Assembly: GCA_027490875.1 (NCBI GenBank)
Contig: JAIXXE010000106.1
Coordinates: forward strand, 1-11,951
Origin: Alphaproteobacteria bacterium
GTDB taxonomy: Bacteria; Pseudomonadota; Alphaproteobacteria; UBA2136; UBA6156
Direction of reading: 5' to 3'
DNA length: 11,951 nucleotides
How positions within the stretch are numbered: position 1 is the stretch's first letter; every line of letters starts with the position of its first letter. The position numbers were made by a program, and so were the translations under genes. A model generated the notes under the pieces. It was not told the DNA's origin. It saw only the letters and a list, made by a program, of their open reading frames with translations, and searched no databases. This document shows, piece by piece, positions 10,986-11,951 of the stretch.

Positions 10986-11951
10986 GCGGCCTCCTTCAAT
11001 TCCTGCTGCAGGGTGGTGAGGCCCTCGCGGTAAAAGCGAATGTCGATGCCGTCCGGGAACACCAGCACCTCCTTCACCATCAGGCGGATCAGGCGCACCT
11101 GCTCGACCGGAAACAGCTCGTCCCACACCTCGGCCAGGTTTTTGAAGGCGTCGATGACCTCTCGCTCCGGCACGATGTTGGCGGTCAGGCAGAGGGTCTG
11201 GACCAGGATTTCCGGCTGGGCCAGCAGCTGCAGCAGCTTCTCGCGCACGGCGCTTTCCAGCGTGGCGGCGGAGACGTTGCGCACGGTGCACTCCGGGTTC
11301 CGCCCGCGCATCTTGGCTTGGCAGAAGTAATAGCGGTAGCGTTGACCATTTTTGGCTTTGCTGGTGTAGGTGGGCGTCATCGCCAGGCGGCAGCAGCCGC
11401 ATTTGGCGATGCCCCGCAGCAGGGGCGGCATGCTCTTGCGGTTGCTGGGGATCCGCACCGGCGTGCCGTCCTGCGCCATCTCCTGCACCTGTTCCCACTC
11501 GTCGGGCGGGATGATCGCCTCGTGCTGGCCGGGATAGACGATGGTCTTGTGGCGGATGCAACCGCGGTAGATGGGGTTGCGCAGGATACGCCAGACCCCG
11601 ACGAGGTCGATCTTGCGGCCCTGGTGGGTGAACCCGCTGCGGGTGGAGGTCCAGGTTTTGGCGCGGATGCCGAGTTTTTCCAAGTCGTGCACCACCTGCA
11701 TCGGCGAGCGGGTCTCCCGGTAGCGGCGGTAGATCAGGCGGATGGTCTCGGCTTCGGCCTCGTTCACCACCAGCTTGCGGTCCACCACGTCGTAGCCCAG
11801 CGGCGGCACCCCGCCCATCCACATGCCCATGGCCTTGCTGGCGGCGATCTTGTCGCGGATGCGCTCGCCGGTGACCTCGCGCTCAAACTGGGCGAACGAG
11901 AGCAGCACGTTGAGCATCAGCCGCCCCATGCTGTTGGAGGTGTTGAACGAC
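10982..11951 (-). CDS. Large serine recombinase, C-terminal part (5' end outside window)
   Basis: The last 322 residues of a site-specific recombinase of the resolvase/invertase superfamily; the catalytic serine lies beyond the window edge. The visible part begins SFNTSNSMGRLMLNVLLSFAQFERE, the end of the resolvase catalytic domain with its long helix (TGERIRDKIAASKAMG). It is followed by the Recombinase domain (GGVPPLGYDVVDRKLVVNEAEAETIRLIYRRY, VGVWRILRNPIYRG) and a zinc beta-ribbon with two cysteine pairs (CGCC, then C...C in the YYFCQ and PEC segments). A coiled-coil region (LESAVREKLLQLL) follows. These proteins cut and join DNA between short att sites and drive integration or excision of mobile elements. 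The stop overlaps the helper gene by ATGA. Confidence 0.92.
   Translation of the reverse strand, partial: SFNTSNSMGRLMLNVLLSFAQFEREVTGERIRDKIAASKAMGMWMGGVPPLGYDVVDRKLVVNEAEAETIRLIYRRYRETRSPMQVVHDLEKLGIRAKTWTSTRSGFTHQGRKIDLVGVWRILRNPIYRGCIRHKTIVYPGQHEAIIPPDEWEQVQEMAQDGTPVRIPSNRKSMPPLLRGIAKCGCCRLAMTPTYTSKAKNGQRYRYYFCQAKMRGRNPECTVRNVSAATLESAVREKLLQLLAQPEILVQTLCLTANIVPEREVIDAFKNLAEVWDELFPVEQVRLIRLMVKEVLVFPDGIDIRFYREGLTTLQQELKEAA

Larger units (their letters stand above)
6088..11951. mobile_element. Putative integrated defence island (right end outside window)
   Basis: Host-like genes stop at tRNA-Ser. What follows is a repeat-rich junction, a self-contained CBASS cassette with its own regulators, and a serine recombinase module. 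The CBASS part is visibly lower in GC than the recombinase part and than genes left of the tRNA. No matching attachment repeat for the right end is visible, so extent and mechanism are inferred. The CBASS cassette and the recombinase could be two separate acquisitions. Confidence 0.5.

Noticed and set aside
10623..11033. Plus-strand open frames opposite the helper gene
   Set aside because: They are GC-driven shadows with no domain; the minus-strand protein has family-like motifs.
10986..11822. Long N-terminal extension of the helper frame
   Set aside because: It is an out-of-frame, high-GC shadow of the recombinase with a Pro/Gly/Arg-rich peptide; the ATGA start at 10985 explains the gene.

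Overview
The window looks like a chromosomal segment of a Pseudomonadota bacterium. An alphaproteobacterial or deep-branching relative is my best guess, from the stand-alone MnmD methyltransferase, an EnvC-like amidase activator, a dCache chemoreceptor, CCA-encoding tRNA genes and a moderately GC-rich base composition. No rRNA or other strong phylogenetic marker is present, so the taxon stays open.

Positions 1-6087 are ordinary host chromosome. A secreted LysM protein (141-1061, +) meets mnmD (1037-1714, -) tail to tail with overlapping ends. A dCache methyl-accepting chemotaxis protein (1889-3988, +) has a clear sigma70-type promoter and ends at a strong bidirectional terminator (4000-4025). 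On the minus strand tRNA-Leu(CAA), an EnvC-like degenerate LytM protein and a CAT-anticodon tRNA (Ile2 or Met) lie in a row. A ribF gene (5377-5892, +) is cut off after its FAD-synthetase half. It is followed by a GC-rich palindromic stretch and tRNA-Ser(GGA) at 6000-6087.

Positions 6088-6394 are a non-coding junction with hairpins, an inverted 14-bp copy of the tRNA-Ser T-arm, and several further TTCGAA cores. This looks like the left edge of an acquired island.

Positions 6395-10551 hold a complete-looking anti-phage CBASS cassette. The minus-strand operon reads DUF3892 protein, SLATT two-transmembrane effector, SMODS CD-NTase with a C-terminal AGS-C sensor domain, and a HEPN-like protein with an RX4H motif. 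The four genes are overlapping or 3-13 nt apart. Divergent from it on the plus strand are an XRE-type repressor and an ImmA/IrrE-type zinc protease whose start overlaps the repressor's stop (GTGA). This matches the known CapH/CapP pair that controls CBASS operons in response to DNA damage. The shared 156-bp intergenic region holds back-to-back promoters with overlapping -35 boxes and two palindromes centred 20 bp apart. My model: CapH represses both directions; CapP removes CapH on a damage signal; the CD-NTase then makes a cyclic oligonucleotide that opens the SLATT pore. The HEPN and DUF3892 genes are the least explained parts and the most interesting.

Positions 10560-11951 are visibly more GC-rich and carry, on the minus strand, the C-terminal part of a large serine recombinase (its N-terminus lies beyond the window) and a small HTH-like partner protein overlapping it by ATGA. 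They look like an integration module of different origin from the CBASS genes.
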